64,000 nt of DNA from Acephala macrosclerotiorum. Its lineage: Eukaryota > Ascomycota > Leotiomycetes > Helotiales > Mollisiaceae. The position numbers were made by a program, and so were the translations under genes. Positions 22,429 through 35,208 of the stretch are shown piece by piece; position 1 is the first letter of the stretch, and each line of letters opens with the position of its first letter. The stretch spans positions 372,001 through 436,000 of the forward strand of contig MU119221.1 in assembly GCA_014904845.1 (NCBI GenBank). The letters are read 5' to 3'. The notes beneath the pieces were generated by a model. The model was not told the origin of the DNA and searched no databases. It saw only the letters and a program-made list of their open reading frames with translations.

Positions 22429-25272
22429 TTAAGAGATCTGCCTCGTTCCGGTACCAACCAACTCATACTCAGACTCCGGAGTCAAGGCGGACGAAGAAAA
22501 GAGAAGTCCGAAGGCTCGGATCCAAGCTACGGGTCGGATACGAAAAAGACTCCATATATTGAACTTCCGCTTGCTTTCGAGGACCTCCTCTAGTAGTTTT
22601 GACTGTGCCGGACAGCATACTCGGATGAAGTCGATAACGTTCATATAAGGTTTATCAGCACTTTCAATGTCGTTTCGCCTCAAGTATGAAGCACTTCGCA
22701 ATGCTGTGACGTCAGGGGCCGCTCCATTCTTAAGAAATAATCGAATGGCCTCTGCCCATGCCGCCTTCATTCGCTCGTCTGCGCTACCAGACTTCTCAGC
22801 GCAGCTTTTCAGAAAGCAGAGCCAGATTGAGGAGCCATTGTAGCTGGTATTTGGGTCAACGCCGTGCTTCAACAGTATTTCAAGCATTTCAATATCCAGC
22901 TCCTGAACCATCCCCGATTTCGAGCCCATGGTACGGACGAAGTAGAAGTAAAGAGTTTGACCTCCGTACTTGTTGATCAGGTGAAGAGGTTCGGGGTGTT
23001 CGGATTTGTAGGCGACGTACGACTTGAGACCCGCTTGGAAAGCCAATATGAAGATTGAGCCTCTCTCCCATCCTCCAAAAAGCCCAGTCGTCCCCATCAT
23101 CGGGTCGGCTCGGTGATATCGAGCCACATCATCTAATTCATATATCAAGGATATATCAAGCTGACAGTGGGTATTCCTGACCTCTATTTGTCGAGCATAG
23201 TGCAGGCATTCTTCGATACATAGGCGCGAATCATCCACTGCTCGAGGCAGAACTTTCATCCAAGCAACAGATGCCTGAAATAAGCTTCGCTGTGCATTGA
23301 AAGACGGCGGTGCCCATTCTGATAACAGCGTTCGCATTTCTTTCGTCAGTAAGAAGTCTCTCACTGTCCTATGAAGGAAGTTAACCATGATAACCTGGTT
23401 TTTGTCGCGCGGCTCCAAAGATATCTCAACCAAATCTCTACAGCGAGCATGAACTCTCTTGCGAGTAATTGAGTCGTTTGTTACAAACTGCTCTCCACTC
23501 CATGCTTCCATCTTGGAGTGCAATGCGTACTGATCGTCCTGCGCTTCGTTATCCAAGAATGAGAAAGCGTACAAAGGTAAAGCATGTCCTGCTGCGAGAC
23601 ACATCTGTAGTATCTGAGCTGTCTGACAATGGTAAACCGGCTCGATGTCGTCAAGCATATGCTTGAAAAGGCTTTCCAGATCTGGAGGGAAGTGTGCCAG
23701 TCTCTTTTGGAGATCAGATAGAGTATCCTCGTGCCTCAGACCTCTCAACAAGGAACGAACGACGAGGAAGACCCAGAGGAAAACACCTCGTGCTCGATTC
23801 AAGATGTCCAGTGTCAGCTGTTGATACATAACATCCCTTGAGGCTCTATCCGTGAAATGGAAATCATTTTCCAAGAGATTGTGGATGTAGATTTTGATGT
23901 CTTGCCTAGTAAAATCTTGCAACATAATTGTCTGGTCCACGCTGACTCGAAGGGAGGATCTGATCTCCGTCCACGGTCTGCTAGAGACGCATAATTTGAT
24001 AGCCGGTGAATTGGAGAGCCGCTGAAGAATATTGGTGATCTTAACAGGATCCCCATCATATTCGTCCAAGCCGTCGAGGAAAAAGCAAAACTTGACAGGA
24101 AATGTTCGTTGTTGTGATAACCACTCGAGGATATCAACCATATTTGGTAAGTTCCAGTTGATCTCTTCGCGTCCGAAGTAAGATTCATCTGCCATAGTTT
24201 TCCCCCAAACGCCTGGGATAAGAGTGGGACATTGACGCAGGATATCGTGGAGGAGTGATCGAAGCAGTCCAATTTGTGATTTTTGCAGCTCATTACCAGC
24301 GCCCCAGAAATAGTATGAAGAAGTGACAAGTTTCAACGGATTGGCCCATGTCTGGAGGTTCTCCTTCATTCTATCGTGATTTGCGAGGTATTTCATGAGA
24401 GTCGACTTTCCCGATCCAGCCTTGCCAGTAATCCAATAGATCCCCGAGCCTTGACGAAGCCAAAGAGAGAATTTCGTAGGAGAGGACGATTTGTTTGAGG
24501 AGTCCGTAAATATCCAATCGAAAGTCTTGGTGTGAGGTTCAATGATTCTGGAGTGTCGGACAGCCATGGTCTTGAAGGCTAGGCTACCGAGTACATTTTC
24601 TTGTCTCGCCAGTTTGTTCCCGTCAGCCATGAAGGACCTCAGCTGCGTTCCGAGGTTCCCCAGACTCTCCTGATCTTCTTGGGCCTTGATTTTTATGGTT
24701 TTCAACAGCTCATCCTTCAGTTCAGCTAGGCGGAAGTCGCAATTGACGCCCATTTGATCGTATGACAAGGCAAGATTTCGGATCTGATTATTGATCTCAG
24801 AACTTTGGTTGCTAAAAATGTACGTCAGTGGTGTTGGGGAAATAGGGAAAGCTGTTTACTTAAGATCATTGGCGAGCCTCAATATCAGTTGACTCCTGAA
24901 TTGGCTGAGGCGCCCCTCAATGTCCCGGATCTCCTTGTCCTTCAACATCCCTCGCAATGCTTGCTGAAAAGTATTCCAGCGTCTGTGTCTCCCCTTGACA
25001 GCGAGATCCTGAAGCATTCCGAGGAGTTGATCTGCTAAAGTCTTGCATTGTTTTGATAGGGCGGGGATTTGACCTTCATCGTGGTCTGCGCTCTTTAGAC
25101 TGGAACTAATGGATTTGAGGTCGCTAGTGATAGATGCCAGCTCGACATTCCTCTTAGAAGTGCCATCCGCTGAGCGATACAACTCGACACTGCCAGAAAC
25201 AAGCTCTGAGGCGAAGTCAACGAACTGCACTATATTGCTGGCAAGCCCGAGCGCGGAGAATGGATCAAGCAT
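22429..25272 (-). CDS. NACHT-domain STAND protein (fungal NLR-like)
   Basis: Two exons, 25272-24860 and 24811-22429, with a 48-nt intron (donor GTAAAC, acceptor TTTTTAG); 931 residues. The N-terminal helical domain starts LDPFSALGLASNIVQFVDFA, typical of fungal STAND N-terminal domains. It is followed by a linker, then the NACHT NTPase: GKAGSGKST (Walker A, about residues 267-275), FFLDGLDEYDGD (Walker B), and CVSSRPW (sensor region). The C-terminal half has winged-helix-like and helical regions (LVEISLEPRD, FLHRTVRDFL) and ends with two weak ankyrin-like units (LEILLKHGVDPN, IRLFLKNGAAPD). Such proteins sense non-self and oligomerise to trigger a death-inducing N-terminal domain. The frame is intact. 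Its nearest neighbour is a broken paralogue upstream in the same orientation. Confidence 0.92.
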
Positions 25273-26806
25273 TGCTCAAGGTCCTATGATCCTGCACTTG
25301 AATTTCTAGTATCTTGATCGTCAAGCTTTTCTTCGAAGTCAAAGGATTCGGTATAGCCCCTTGGGTGCTTTCTAAAGTTGGTAGAACAGCAAAGTTGACC
25401 GAGGCTGAAACTTTCGAACACCAGAGGAAGGTCAATGATCATGTGACCGGCTGTGAAGCATCGAGATATATCTTCTCAATTTTGGAAGGTTCTCATCATC
25501 GTCCCAGGCAGATAAATGGAGATTGTTGATATTCCTGCCTTGACGGAATTGTAGGCTTTTTCGCGGTCTAATGAAATCTGCCTCGACAAGAAAGTGGCAT
25601 GAAAGCCGCAGCTGTCCATGGCTGTGCACCACGGTCTGAGGATCCAAATTCAAACTGGCCGTACACATGCCGTTTAGAACGCCATGAGGCTGTGACGCGG
25701 TTGATGAGACAACTGGCAGAAGTAAAAAACGAATCGGACCCAAAGCAGCCTAGCCGCTTCCACTTCCAGGCGGCGAGCCAGTCACGGTGATGAGGCTGCT
25801 CGAATGTGCGTTCTGCGGCAAGTACATATGGAAGTGATATTCTGGATAATGGAAATCGACAAGGAAGGCGCGATCGAGGAATCAGGGAATCGTGCTCCCG
25901 AATTTGCAGCCACGAGTAAGACACAATCATTCCGGGGCTGTGGCAGATGAAAGCTGGATGTTGTTTCGACAACATGCAAAAGAATGGTACCAGAGAACCG
26001 AATACTATGCTTCTCCCCCGATGATCCCAAGAGCGAAATCGTCTTCCAAGTGGTAGCAATACTGCCACAATCTGTGTATGTGTGATTAGATCGGCTTTGA
26101 AAGGCCTCTTCCAAATATATAATGACTCGAACATGACCAAGTGATGCCAATGAGGCCTTGCAATCGTTTCAATCTCCTAGCTCCGTCCGTACTTTTATCA
26201 AAAGCTGGGCATCCGCACCAACATCGGCCTAAAGACATCTACCAAGCAGAGATTTACGCAACAGAAGTCGGTCGAGAAAGTCCAGGCCAGGCTGGAAAAT
26301 TGAAAATGCTTACTTTTAGAGAAACTTGCCTGCTAAACTGTCTTTAGACAAACTGTAATCCGAAGTTCCTCAGCATGCCTAAAGTAGACTTCTAACGTCT
26401 CAGGCTCGGACAAAGGACATGACGACGATCAATCACCGTTCTGCTCGTTCGGATTTCTTCGGCGGTGAAGCGAAAAGAGAAGCTGGGCTTTCGCAAGCTC
26501 CTTCCCTTGTCGTACAAGATGGGTTTACTTCCCTCAAGATCCGATTAATAGTGGACCGAAGAAATGACAAGACCGGTGCGAGGGAGGCGTGCTCGACTTG
26601 GCACGATTGAGGAACCTGGAAGTTTACCGGAGAGACAAAATGGTCGAGAGGCTGGTTCGACCTTGGTAACTGATGGATCGTAAGGGCCAGATTCAATCCT
26701 CCGACAAAACAAAAACATTTGTCACCACATTGCTTTAACTTCAAAATGGCATTGAAGCCGATCTGGCATTTGACTCTCCTTCTGCCATCCTAGTATGACC
26801 TTTCCG
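25273..26806. other. Intergenic between the two NACHT genes
   Basis: ORFs of up to 190 codons (25568-26140 minus) lack domain motifs, and alternative frames overlap them. It serves as promoter space for the intact NACHT gene and 3' space for the broken one. Confidence 0.35.
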
Positions 26807-29803
26807 TCAAGTAAATGTTGATGCAATTTTCTGCAACCACATTCCTCCCCAGTTGCGTGACGGCGCTACCTCGAATTGTTTAGGTCCTGAATACGTGTAT
26901 AGTTCAGATGCATGACGGCTTCTGAGCTCTGGCACATTAAGAGATGCAAGAGACCTTTGAACAAGAGGAAGTGTATTCCGATCGGGGGCAGGAATGAGTT
27001 TCCTCAACTCCCTAATTTCGTCTGGAAATTTTCCCTCATACGCATTCATGACGTCATAGATAGAACGTTTGGAGAGGGATGAGCGGCTGTTGAGCTGTGT
27101 GGGGTCTGCACCATGCAAGAGGAAGGCCTTGGCAATCTTGAACCATTCCAGTAGACTTCCAGATTCACGCAGGAGAGAGAGCTCATGGATAATGCTCCCA
27201 TGTCGAGGGGCTTTGATCCACGATATCTGACCAGGCTCCATGCGCCAAAAGTAGCTCTACCATTCTCGAATCGAGTCTGAAAGGAATGTCTTGATCTCTG
27301 GCATTTGCTCCGACGGCGTATTGTAGCAAGCGTCTGCCAGGACCTCTTGTGACTAAGCCAGGATTTGCTTTGATCTTTCCAGATACATAGCTGTAAAGGC
27401 CCATGTTGACTGCAATGCAGAGAAGAGGGTCCCGCTCTTCTGGGAAACCGAAGAGCAAAGTTGCCCAATTGGATCTGGGTGTTATGAGGCACTGAAGATG
27501 ATGACTACAAACTTGCGAGAAGGCATCTAGAGCTGGGACCAGCAATTTCCCAGTGTCTGTTTCTGCACATTCGGCGAATCCTAGAGCTTGAAGCGCAGCG
27601 CTTTTCAAGTAAAGTTTCTCATCCATCTTGTAATCTGACGCCATACTGATAGGGTGTACTACGAACTTCAAGTAGAGTACATGGGACTGGGTAATGTGAT
27701 ATGAGGGTTGAAGCCACCTTCTGCCGTGCCTGCGAGGACCCGTGCCCATATCTCGGCCAGCACCAGAAAGTCGTGAACGGTCCGATATAACCACGTCAGT
27801 TTTTGCAGTTTGAGGTGCAGATATGCCATGTGATTCGATCAAGTCTCCACATCTTGTTTGGAGCCAAGTCTCAACCATCTCACATCTCGCAACAAGCTCA
27901 CTATGGGTGAACCTTTCGTTCTCTGATTGCATAAATGCATCACAGTTGTGTTCCTCCGCAAGCGAGAGCTGCACCGTCGGAAGATCGCAGTCGAGTGATT
28001 GTACGGCCAAGAACATTTGGAAGATTCGGGATGACTGGGTGAAGTAGACTGGCTCAAGACGACCTAAAATATGGCTGAACATATCCTCAAGCGTTTGGGG
28101 CAAGATCCGAAGGCGTGCTTGGAGATCAGATATTTGGTCTGAGTTTCTGAGTCCGCAAAGCAGAGATAACACCACGAGCCTGACCCATAAGAACACACCA
28201 TCGGCCTTGTCTACAATTTCCAAGACTAATTTTGGAGCTTCGTGGGGCTCTCGCCTTTGGAGATCTTGCATGTGTTGATTGTTTCTCAACTCGTCGTCAA
28301 CGTATTGCTTGATATCGCCGAAGGCAAGATCTTGAAGTCGGAGTCCCGGTAAAGACCCGAATGCCTTAGAAAAATCGTATAACGGTCTGCTGGATAGACA
28401 TGCTTTGACATTTGCAAATGTTGAAATCTTCACGAAGAGCTCAATTATATCGGAATACTCGCCATCGTACTCGTCCAATCCATCAATAAACACGCAGAAG
28501 GTTAGATTGTCCCCAGCTACCTGAAACAATAGCTAAAAGCTTTGGAGAGTCTCGGCAAGGTCTAAGATTCGGGAGCCAGAGCTTCGACCACCTTTATAGG
28601 ATACTGCATCCGTTCCTCCCAGTAGTCTGGGAATACCAAGGGTATCAGGTGCGTACAATGACGAAGTATCTTGAAGGGCAGAGCACGGAGTAAGCCAGAA
28701 TGAGACCTCTGGTCTAGTGTCCCATTGTACCAGAAGAAATGACTTGCGACAAGGGGATTCTCGGCTTGGGACCAGTGCTTGAGCAATGCTGGAGTCCGGT
28801 CGTCATCACAGAGGAGGGTGGACTTCCCCGAAGCAGCCTTCCCATTAATCTAGTAAATTCCAGATCCGCCAGAGAGCCAAACCGGAAGGTCTGACCATCG
28901 AGAGCGGTCTGGATCCGGTCTTCGAAAGATCCATTCATAAGTCTGCCGATGAGCAGGTTGAATCTCTTCGAGCCTGTCCGTCATATTGGAGAAGCGAAGG
29001 CTTTGCAAGAGAAGTGCCTCGATGAGAGAAATCTTTTTCTGTTTTTCTGCGGCAGTTTCTGGACCTGAGGCTAGTGGTGTCGTGCTCCATCTGCCGTCGC
29101 TTATTGAGGCTATGATTTCCATCCGCGTTCTCTCATGTTCAGCGGTTATGAGTTCATTCGTTCGGTCTTACGTGTCCAGCACTTGTTCCTTGTCCTGCTG
29201 TATTTTTGCTGCCAATGTCTGAGAGTCTTCATCGAGTTTTCGAAGGTCTTTTTGCTGTTTGATGGCATACATTTCGAAATTCTCTCTATTCGACCAGAAG
29301 TCAGCAAGAGTCGAACCTTCCACAATGTCCCAAGGGTACAAGGACGATCTTGGGAGATACCTCAAGGTCACGAGAATATGCAGGCCCAGTTCCTCACGGA
29401 AGTTCTGCAACCGCATGTTGATAGCATCGACCGCTTCCTTCCTCCACACGCTCTTCAGAGCGTTTCGGAAATTCTTCCATTGCATATGCTTCTTCCCTCG
29501 AACTTTTAACTCTTCTAAAGCAGCGATGAGTTCTACCGCTACGCTGGCGCATTGCTCTCCAAGCTTGAGGAGGGAAAGGTCAGAGTCTGATCGAGGTGCG
29601 CCGAGGCTCTCTTGTGCGATTAAAGGCTTTTGAAGTCGAGCGTTCAATCCCTCTAAGTCTCTTGCGATTTCTTCCAGCTGGAAGTTGTCGACTGACGCGC
29701 CGCTTGCGTAGATTTCGTGGCTCTTGGCAAGAAGTTTGCTGCTAAAGTCAACGAACTGGATGATTGTACCAGCTACTGATAGGGCTGTGAGAGGGTCCAG
29801 CAT
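26807..29803 (-). pseudogene. Broken NACHT STAND gene, paralogue of its neighbour
   Basis: The N-terminal domain starts at 29803 (LDPLTALSVAGTIIQFVDFS). A 75-nt in-frame intron (29286-29360) and a 42-nt intron (29130-29171) connect to LEEIQPAHRQTYEWIF. Then come clear lesions. A TAG at 28850-28852 sits just before INGKAASGKST, where the neighbour has Trp. A frameshift lies near 28565, and another TAG at 28533-28535. Another frameshift falls near 27190-27240, after LLAHGAWSDIVDQ. Walker B is preserved (FIDGLDEYDGE), as are SSRPLYDF, LHPIS-like and late ankyrin-like segments (MVELLLAHGA, AFLLHGADPT). The last frame ends at 26807. Order and content match the intact copy, so this looks like a tandem duplicate that died by point mutations. 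Confidence 0.82.
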
Positions 29804-31832
29804 ATCGTCCGATATCTGGGATTAAATGCATTCACGTTGCCGTTAAAGAATCGCGCTCTACAGGGCTTTAGGTTCCCATGCTAGGTGAAGGCAGGTGCAA
29901 AACAATGTCCCCCCAGCAGAATTGTGACTCTCAGTCTCGAGTGTGTGCTGCTCCCAGTCCTTCAAGGCCTTAGCCGTCTTCTGATAAACTCTTTGGGGAT
30001 ATCCCAATGGAGGGGTGAGCGAGGCATTCCGTGAGGCTGGCGCTCGAGGCTGTGCGTGATTAAATGGCACACGACTTGTTCGCTCTAAATCTAATAGCAT
30101 GATGCTTTGAGCCTTGAATGCTTGACGTCTTGATGTTTCAACGATGGACTTGGCGAACACAGGAGATGGAAATGTTCGATAAATTGCTGTGATGATTTTG
30201 GGGAGGGAAAGAGTACGATTGCACGCGTCGAGAAAGAGTTGAAGAAGCGTCCCAAAACAGCCTAGCTCAGTCATAAAGCATTTGGAGACCCCGCCTCCCG
30301 CTCCGCTCCGCTTCTGTCACAACTTCATCTCAAGGCCACAGCTTGTTATTTCTGATTTCTGATTCTTTGCCTCGTCTATAAATTTCATTTCATTCCCTTT
30401 GAAACCCTTAAGTTTATGGTTTGTTATCTTCCCAAAACTACGTCGCTCTCCCTCCCGCTTATATCAGATTTAATGTTTCGAATCATCATGGAAAACCCTC
30501 CCCGCATTGTCTCTCTGAATCAATTCGACATTGAAGGAAGAGTCATGGATGATTCATGTATTTCCAAAAGTGAAAGATGAATGTAGAAGCCTACATACTC
30601 TTCTCAAATTTCCCAAGTCCTGTCCCCTGATTCAACCAGCGAAACTCCGGATTCTACCTTCATCCCGCTGCGGAAAGATGCAAGCTTGCCAACGTAATCT
30701 GAAACGGATAGGTTTTCGCCGAATAGGAGGCTGGTTATGCACCTTCTCAAAGAGAGAAGCTTGATGCAACAGCTTTGGCGGATGGTCTCTTGAGGTTCTG
30801 GATTCAGCTCGGTTACAGCTTATGAGGGGAAGGTTTTGGCGGACACGTGAAGCGGGAGCGGGCAGCCTTCTTCCTCTTTTGAAGTTTCGATGCGAACCAG
30901 TTTGATGTCGTTCATTTATTTGGGTGATTTCCTACCACAAACTGCATTGTTTGGTCAATAGTAATTCTCTTGAAATTGCTATACAATTTCGCGGCTTCGA
31001 TAACAATATCTCTCGCAAGACTATCGTCTCAGCTCTGAGCACGGTGTTCGTCCCATGCGTCAGAACAATGCGCAGACCTTCTGACAAGACGAAAGCGTTG
31101 GCACCGATAGTTTGTCTTTTCCACTTCCGTTGCACCACTCACCAATAAGGATCTCGACCTCGCAACAACACCTGAGCCGCTGAGAGCCTGGGAGTCTGAC
31201 GAAGCAAACCTTCGGACGAATGCTCAGCTCCGAGTCACGCCGTAACGCCCAACAACGAAGCCGCTCGTGGCAGAGTTCCCAACCATCACCAAATATCTTC
31301 AAAGAACGAATACCGACTCCGCACTCCGCCATCCCAAAAATGCCATCTCGTCCTTCTCTTTAGCCTCCAAAAGAGTCACAGCAAAAGTTCAGGAAAACAA
31401 AAATAAGGTTTGATACCCGACTCCGCCTTCCGAAAAAGACAAACACTGTCATCCCTCGTCGAAGCGAGCACCAGAATTGGCTAAATCCGGAGGGATGTGA
31501 AGCCGAATGGGTCGTTTCGACCATTCATCATCGTCGCTATCCGATTGTCTGTACGAGAGACGGCACAGCGAGATGTTTACAAAATGTCCATGATGCCCAC
31601 TTATAAGCTGCTTCGTATATTTCTTCTCCATCTGTAATCGTGATTGTATTTTTCAGTTTTAGAAGAGAGAAAAGGGTTTTTTTACTTCTTTTTTTGTGAA
31701 ATCTTGCTCAGGAGTCTGTTTTCGCTTCGTCAGGCTGCGCGCTTGCCTTGCTCTTGCCTCTGGTGTTTGACACTCAAATCTTTATTTTTCGAGCCTCACT
31801 TCTTCAAACATCCCCTCTCAGGCCCTCTCCAC
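29804..31832. other. Intergenic; one doubtful ORF
   Basis: A minus-strand ORF at 29858-30274 (138 codons) lies just upstream of the broken NACHT gene; it has no recognisable domain and its codon content is unremarkable. The remaining ORFs are short. The pyrimidine-rich stretch just before 31833 fits the RTA1-like promoter or leader. Confidence 0.35.
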
Positions 31833-32933
31833 ATGGCCTCCATTCTTCCCACGGTCATGGATCTCATAGCTCGAAAAACTGGTCACGATGCTCTAGCCGA
31901 CTGCACAATCGAGACCTGTCCAATTTCCAGCTCCTATTACTTCTACCGCGTCTCTCTACCAGCCAATGCAGCTTTCCTGGCGCTCTTCTCGATTTCCCTC
32001 TTAGGATTCCTCGTTACCTTCGCAGCCACGCGTCGAGCCCTCGCATTCCATTTCGCTATGACAGCTGGAGTTATCCTCGAGGTGATTGGATATGTAGGAC
32101 GGATCAAGAGCCACGACAACCAATGGAAAGAAGATGGATTCTTGATGCAAATCGTCTGCTTGACAATCGCTCCTGCATTCATGGCTGGAGGTATCTACCT
32201 ATGTTTGCGCAGAATCGTCTACGCATTCGGACCAGAGAATTCTCGAATTGCACCCGAGTCGTATACCAGAATCGTATGCCTACCCCTCCATAACCCCACA
32301 AATTTACCAACTAACATATGAATCCAGTTCATCCCCTGTGATCTCCTGTCCCTCCTTCTCCAAGCTGCAGGTGGTGGCATCGCCTCCGCAGCGACACACA
32401 CCAACAAATCCCCCACAACCGGCGATAACATCATGGTAGCCGGCCTCGCGTTCCAGGTCTTCACCCTCGGCATATTCATAATTCTCTGTCTCGACTTCGC
32501 CATCCGGACCCGCAAGCGCTACAAATCGATGGGCGAAAGTGCATTTGATCAAAACCCCCTGTTCATCAAACTCCGTCATTCATGGATGTTCAAAGGCTTT
32601 ATCGCTGCCTTGACTCTTGCTACGATCTGTATTTTCTGGCGAAGTGTGTATAGAGTGGTAGAGTTAGCCGAGGGATGGACGGGACATTTGATTAGGCAGC
32701 AGTGGTTGTTTGTTGGGTTTGAGGGGGTGATGGTTATTGTTGCTTGTTTTGCGTTGAATGCGTTTAACCCCGCGTTTGCGTTCAAGGAGGCGATGGTGGG
32801 TTTGGGCGGATTGGGGTCTAAGAAGAAGGCGAGGAAAGCGGAGTTGGAAAGGGAGAAGGCAGTAGGGAGTGAGGCAGTTAGTGGGAGTAATAGTGATGTT
32901 GAGCCGGGTAAGGGCGGTGCTTATACTGCATAA
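31833..32933 (+). CDS. RTA1-like seven-transmembrane protein
   Basis: Two exons, 31833-32273 and 32328-32933, with a 54-nt intron (GTATGC donor, CTAAC branch, ATCCAG acceptor); 348 residues. Hydrophobic helices include FLALFSISLLGFLVTFA, AMTAGVILEVIGYVGR, IVCLTIAPAFMAGGIYLCL, CDLLSLLLQAAGGGIA, MVAGLAFQVFTLGIFIILCL, and a final WLFVGFEGVMVIVACFAL. AGGIYLCLRR, FIPCDLLSLLLQAAGGG and IFWRSVYRVVELAEGW are hallmarks of the fungal RTA1/RSB1 lipid-translocating exporter family, linked to 7-aminocholesterol resistance and long-chain-base export in yeast. The start ATG was chosen because it gives a short extracellular N-terminus as in the family; an upstream in-frame Met would add an implausible leader. 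The C-tail is charged (SKKKARKAELEREK). Confidence 0.93.
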
Positions 32934-33623
32934 ACGATGGGATGAGATAGAGGTAGATGATTGACATGATTGGAGATACCAAGATAGGTTTGAGCGCTTG
33001 CTTTTGGGTAGATTATAAAAATAGACGAGGATGGTTGAATAGATCATCAGAGTGTACCAAGATTCGTGGGACATTGACATTTCCATTTCGACACGTTCGT
33101 CAACTGAAGTAGTCTGGATATCAATACTATCCAATACTTACTCTTCCAATCGCTGCTCGTGTTATCATCATCTCGTTCTCTATTCCTTCCGATGTCCTTC
33201 GCAATTAGAGACAATGCTTCGAGGTTGAACGCAAGGAACGTCTTGAACCAGTATGAACATTTTGCCTTTGAGTTGGTGCGGGAGGAGCGGAATTGATTGA
33301 AAGCGATTTCGCTACTTTGGAGGAGAATGCAATGTACGAGTTCGACATTTGAGGTTATTTTTCCTTCGCCACAATGTCCATCTTCAGAATAGGACATTAT
33401 GCAAGATACTTGAATTTCCCTAGTCCACTCGAAATGGTCGAGGCATCATGTCACTCGACCCAGAAAGTGTATGTCAACCTGATGATATTGAACCCGAAAA
33501 TGTCCCAGAAAACCCCTGGACATTGCATCTATGCTAATCCTATACACTTTTTGTCTTTTATACAGATACAGAGTTTCCCGCCCATAACCTAGATCGCTTC
33601 CTGCTTTTTACTTCCGTGTGTAT
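32934..33623. other. Intergenic between convergent genes
   Basis: Convergent 3' ends of the RTA1-like gene and WBP1. Overlapping short ORFs on both strands show no domains. Confidence 0.5.
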
Positions 33624-35208
33624 CTATTGGATCTTCTTCCCGCTCGTCGTCAACTTCAACGGCACAGGCTTGCTCCACAACCACAATGCAACAAATGCCA
33701 CCCACCCTGTAACCGTAGCGCTAATTCCTGCAATCCATGGCCAAGCTCCGCTAATGACCCAACTTCTTGGCCATTCGTCGTGTGCAAAATGTCGGACGGT
33801 GACGGTGTTTTTCTCCTCGAGGTTGGAAAGGAATGGTCGCTTGTAGTTAACTTTGAAGTTGAAGATACCGTGCTGGTCTGGGAGACGGAAGCTAGTTGTG
33901 TAGATTGTGGAGTTCTTGGTTGTGGTTGCTGGGGTGAGGGGGAGGCGGTGGAAGGGAGAGAGCATAGAGAATTCAAGTTGAACCACATCGCCTGCTGGTG
34001 GGGTGAAGGGCACCCACTTGTCCCAGGCATACTCAGAGATTTCGATGTCATAGGTCTGCCTTTTCGTTAGCTAGTCCTTTATCAACTTCCTCCTAGATAC
34101 TTACGACATCGTTCTTGACTCTGTAGATCTTGGGGTTGGTAATGTTGCTCTTGACACCAGCCTCATCGAGGTAGTGCTCAATCTTTCCAACCTTGAGGAC
34201 ACCAATCTCATTGAACGTCCAGCCAGTAACTTCCGCTGCGAAAGCTTGGTTGGCGGTCTTCACTGACTTCGCATCAGTTCCAACACCGCCGAGACCAACG
34301 CTACGCTTGACCTTGGCATCAAACCAGGCATCCTCAAGCAGCTCCGCAGATCCAATGATGGTAAAGCGAGCAGAGTTTCTGGCTTGCATTGTGGTGATCA
34401 AGGATAACTGTGGTCCGACTCCAAATGGATCCTCCGCAGCCTCAACCTCGTCCTTGGGATTGTAAGAGTATGCGGTTCGAGGAGCTCGGAGTATCGGGGT
34501 CAACAATGGGCTCGTGTTTCCCATTTCCTGTGGTACACCTCGAGGGAAGGCAATAACTTCTCCTCCCTTGCCCTCTCCTCTGAAGAAGTTCTTGACATCT
34601 GGTCGAATGGCATCTGGTCTCGGAACAAGGACAACATCGTGCTTTTCAGCAGCGCTGAGGGTATCATAATTGAAGTGATCGACAACGAGAGCGTTGCGAT
34701 CGGTAGGAAGATGGATATCGAGTTCGAGAAGAAGAGAGACGAGGGTTGTCGGGGTGGGGTTCGAGGAGGACAGGGTCAAGAGGATATTGCCGCCGGCATT
34801 GATGAAGTCGAGAAGAAGCTTTGGGGTAAGAGCTGGTCCAAGGCCTGTCATACATCAGTACATTGATCTTGTCACACTCATTCCGTTGTGATATACCTTT
34901 CACCTTGGTGGGCAGTAGCAATACATGATCATAAGCTCGCTCCCCGAGTTCGAATAACGCAACTTTGTCACTCTTCGGTGTTTCGAAAGTGAGTGAAAAT
35001 CCTCTACCTGTAATTGCGCACAATATCAGTTCCTGCAGAATCAATTCTGTGCCAGGTGGTCCTTACCTTCGAGGTCCGCAATATATTTCGAGTATTTCGA
35101 CTTCTCTGCCACATCGTCAAGCAGAACCAATAATTTATTCCCACTGGAGCTTACCGCCTGAACAACAGACAGCAGTCCAAGAAGGAGAAAAGAAAGTAAC
35201 CACCTCAT
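33624..35208 (-). CDS. WBP1: Oligosaccharyltransferase 48-kDa subunit (WBP1/DDOST family)
   Basis: Exons 35208-35067, 35007-34897, 34844-34105 and 34055-33624 give 474 residues, close to the family norm of about 430-480. Introns are 59, 52 and 49 nt. The signal peptide is WLLSFLLLGLLSVVQA. Then come LLVLLDDVAEKSKYS, GRGFSLTFETPKSD, LLDFINAGGNILLTLSS, DHFNYDTLS, SPLLTPILRAPRTAYSYNP, FTIIGSAELLEDAWFD, and NITNPKIYRVKNDV. After the last intron, YDIEISEYAWDKWVPF, YKRPFLSNLEEKNTVTVR and one C-terminal membrane helix follow. All are landmarks of the Wbp1 subunit, which sits in the ER membrane and helps transfer the lipid-linked glycan to Asn of nascent proteins. A housekeeping gene; the family's short C-terminal tail is present (SKPVPLKLTTSGKK). 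Confidence 0.95.

Noticed and set aside
25568..26140. 190-codon minus-strand ORF
   Set aside because: Unusual composition, no motifs, and an overlapping ORF of similar quality in another frame.
29858..30274. 138-codon minus-strand ORF upstream of the dead NACHT
   Set aside because: No domain, and it could be leader sequence; evidence too thin for a gene call.
31748..32293. 181-codon plus-strand ORF over the RTA1-like gene
   Set aside because: Frame shadow of the first RTA1 exon.
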